This document shows, piece by piece, positions 6,283 through 7,778 of a stretch of DNA of 7,778 nt (its first letter is position 1; each line of letters starts with the position of its first letter). The position numbers and the translations under genes are program-made. Source of the stretch: DASXMX01 sp036794395 (GTDB taxonomy: Bacteria; Planctomycetota; Phycisphaerae; Tepidisphaerales; Tepidisphaeraceae); assembly GCA_036794395.1 (NCBI GenBank), contig DAIRGS010000333.1, positions 1-7,778 on the forward strand, given 5' to 3'. The notes beneath the pieces are model-generated. The model saw nothing but the letters and a program-made list of their open reading frames with translations. It was not told where the DNA came from and ran no database searches.

Positions 6283-7653
6283 TTACGCCGTGAGCAAAGA
6301 CAATCTGCCGGTGCTGTCGCCGAAGCGGGTGCTTTCTACTCCCATGCGGTCGAGGATGGAAAGGTGGAGGTTGCAGAGGGGGGTTCCCTGGGCGTAGGCG
6401 AGATGGCGGCCGGAGTCGATGGTGCCGCCTCCGCGGCCGCCGAGGACGATGGGGAGGTTGGCGGGGTCGTGGCGGTTGCCATCGGACATGCCCGAGCCCA
6501 TGAGGATCATGCTGTTTTCGAGGAGGTTGCCGTCGCCTTCTTTCACGGCCTGCATCTTCTTGAGCATGCGGGTGTATTGGGCGACGTGCCATTTGTTGAT
6601 CAGGCAATACTGGCGGATGCTTTCGGCTTTGTTTTCGTGGTGGGACAGTTGGTGATGTCCGCCCTTGAGGCCGTCGATGAACGGGGCGAAGTTTCGGTTG
6701 GAGACATCGTTGGCGAACATGAAGGTGGCGATGCGGGTTTGATCGGTCCAGAAGGCGAGGACGATCATGTCGAGCATGAGCTGGACGTGCTTTTGATAGT
6801 CGCTGGGGATTTTTGCATCCGGCGCAGAAACATCCGTGGGCGTGGATTCAGGATGCCAGGCGCGTTGATCGGCGCTGGTGGCGAAGGCGATTTGTTTTTC
6901 CACGGCACGGACGGATTCGAGGTATTCGTCCATCTTGTTCTGATCATCGCGACCGAGTCGGCCGCGGAGATCGTGGGCATCGGCCAGCGCCATATCCAGG
7001 AGGCTTCGATCGTCATCTGATCGAGTGGCCGTCGACATGGGGCGGCCATTTGCATCTTTTGCGCCGAAGAGGCGTTCGTACACAGCGCGGGGATTGATCT
7101 CGCGGGCGACGGGGACATTGGGGGCGCGCCACGCGATGTAGGACGCGTAGAGACGTGTGAAGCCGACGTTGGCATCGACGCCGGACACGATGGGATCGAT
7201 ACCCAGTTCCAGCGAAGGGAGCGGCGTGCGCGTACCGACCTTTTGAGCCGCGATCTGATCCATCGACGTACCGCCGGCGCTGATGTCGCGGCCGGTGGTT
7301 TTGTTGACGTGCATTCCGGTCAGGAAGTTGGCGGTCTTGGCGTAGTGGCCATCGCCTTCGTGGCTGTTTTTCTTGTCGAGACCGGAAAGAACAAGGACGT
7401 TGTCTTTTACATCGGCAAGGGGGGCGAGGGAAGTTGGCAGTTCGTAATCGGCGCCGGTGGTCTTGGGGATCCAATTGTTCATCCACGCGCCGTTGGGGAA
7501 ATACAGACACGCAAACCGAACCGGCGGCTTGGGCGCGGAAATCTGCGAAAGCGTGCCGGCGTGCGACATGGCCTCAAGCCATGGCAGGGCAATGGCAGCC
7601 CCAGTACCTCGAAGGAATGTCCGACGACTAAGATGCCAGGATTTGCGGCTCAT
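6283..7653 (-). CDS. DUF1552 domain protein with Tat signal
   Basis: A 456-residue protein of the DUF1552 family, abundant in Planctomycetes. It is commonly encoded next to DUF1592/DUF1588-type cytochrome-domain proteins, and its biochemical activity is not established. The N-terminus carries a twin-arginine signal SRRTFLRG (9-16) followed by a hydrophobic GAAIALPWLEAM stretch, so it should be exported folded, possibly with a cofactor. Visible family blocks are FACLYFPNGAWMNNW (47-61), HEGDGHYAKTANFLTG (98-113), SMDQIAAQKVG (130-140), YLESVRAVEKQI (244-255), LAFWTDQTRIATFMFAND (299-316) and the His-rich GGHHQLSHHE (331-340). GSGMSDGNRHDP (386-397) follows near the end. Full length is normal. 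ATG 7653 is chosen for the GAGGAA upstream and the complete Tat signal directly behind it. The usual partner gene is not inside the window; it may lie beyond 7778. Confidence 0.94.
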   Translation of the reverse strand: MSRKSWHLSRRTFLRGTGAAIALPWLEAMSHAGTLSQISAPKPPVRFACLYFPNGAWMNNWIPKTTGADYELPTSLAPLADVKDNVLVLSGLDKKNSHEGDGHYAKTANFLTGMHVNKTTGRDISAGGTSMDQIAAQKVGTRTPLPSLELGIDPIVSGVDANVGFTRLYASYIAWRAPNVPVAREINPRAVYERLFGAKDANGRPMSTATRSDDDRSLLDMALADAHDLRGRLGRDDQNKMDEYLESVRAVEKQIAFATSADQRAWHPESTPTDVSAPDAKIPSDYQKHVQLMLDMIVLAFWTDQTRIATFMFANDVSNRNFAPFIDGLKGGHHQLSHHENKAESIRQYCLINKWHVAQYTRMLKKMQAVKEGDGNLLENSMILMGSGMSDGNRHDPANLPIVLGGRGGGTIDSGRHLAYAQGTPLCNLHLSILDRMGVESTRFGDSTGRLSLLTA

Positions 7654-7657
7654 AGAT

Positions 7658-7663
7658 TTCCTC
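7658..7663 (-). promoter_or_regulatory. Ribosome binding site of the DUF1552 gene
   Basis: On the - strand GAGGAA sits four bases ahead of ATG 7653. It supports this start, which also gives an intact Tat signal. Confidence 0.7.
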
Positions 7664-7674
7664 GGACTGCTTAT

Positions 7675-7688
7675 TTGATCGAAATCAA
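7675..7688. promoter_or_regulatory. Perfect FNR/Anr-type palindrome TTGAT-CGAA-ATCAA in the DUF1552 leader
   Basis: TTGAT (7675-7679) and ATCAA (7684-7688) flank four bases. This is identical to the consensus half-sites of the FNR/Anr/Dnr branch of the CRP-FNR family, and the arms extend by one more T/A pair at 7674/7689. The centre lies about 28 bases upstream of the DUF1552 start codon. With no room for a start site 41 bases downstream, it would more likely block transcription than activate it. Oxygen- or NO-responsive control is inference; no regulator gene is in the window. Confidence 0.5.
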
Positions 7689-7778
7689 AAATTGACCACA
7701 GACGACACTGAGAAAGCTAATACAAGAGATTTAACGTCGAGTAGAGAAGAGGCGCAGTCATGTTTAGACCAATGACTT

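Larger units (their letters stand above)
7654..7778 (-). other. Leader and upstream region of the DUF1552 gene, no confident gene
   Basis: These 125 bases hold the ribosome binding site, the FNR-type palindrome and a relatively AT-rich stretch, but no convincing -35/-10 pair. ACCACAGACGACACTGAG (7695-7712) resembles an 'ACCACAGAGGACAC' motif I associate with bacterial intergenic regions. On the - strand a frame entering at 7778 stops at TAA 7766-7764 after four codons (KSLV) and could be the end of an upstream gene, but this is too short to judge. Confidence 0.4.

Noticed and set aside
6364..7020. 218-residue + strand frame rich in Gly, Ala, Val and Glu
   Set aside because: It is the exact complement of the DUF1552 coding region and has the typical composition of an antisense shadow in GC-rich DNA.

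Overview
The window reads as chromosomal DNA of a planctomycete, most plausibly from the Phycisphaerae/Tepidisphaerales side of Planctomycetota. This is an inference from gene content. A giant secreted-type protein opens with a planctomycete-style 'VERMEDRTLYS' N-terminal motif, and the right end carries a Tat-exported DUF1552 protein, a family strongly expanded in Planctomycetes. The GC-rich composition and the cytochrome-oxidase accessory cluster at the left also fit. There are no RNA genes, insertion sequences, CRISPR arrays or attachment sites that I can support.

Left block (1-2099, + strand): a tightly packed operon tail. The last codons of an upstream gene end one base before an ABC-2 type transporter permease. 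Twelve bases later comes a SCO1/SenC copper chaperone, whose last four bases overlap the start of a DUF420 (CtaM-like) four-helix membrane protein. SCO delivers copper to the CuA site of cytochrome c oxidase, and a DUF420 protein (CtaM) is needed for haem-copper oxidase maturation in Staphylococcus. The block therefore looks like the assembly end of an aa3-type oxidase operon, with an ABC exporter of unknown cargo. The oxidase subunits and haem A/O synthases would be expected further left.

Middle (2100-6174, + strand): a 220-base spacer holds a possible promoter threaded by a 20-base-period direct repeat, a small hairpin and a strong ribosome binding site. It is followed by one 1284-residue gene. 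The product has three parts: a basic N-terminus with the LEPR-XLL-like motif but no hydrophobic signal peptide; seven FG-GAP/VCBS calcium-loop repeats, the number needed for a complete integrin-alpha-like beta-propeller; and nine tandem Ig-like repeats of about 100 residues that run to the last residue with no C-terminal anchor. It is best seen as an extracellular or cell-surface stalk/adhesin-like protein.

Right block (6175-7778): a perfect 13-bp GC-rich hairpin separates this gene from a convergent DUF1552 gene on the - strand. The DUF1552 leader contains an exact match to the FNR/Anr consensus TTGAT-N4-ATCAA. The two most interesting items are the architecture and export signal of the giant protein, and the FNR-type palindrome. 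No obviously new multi-gene system is visible.
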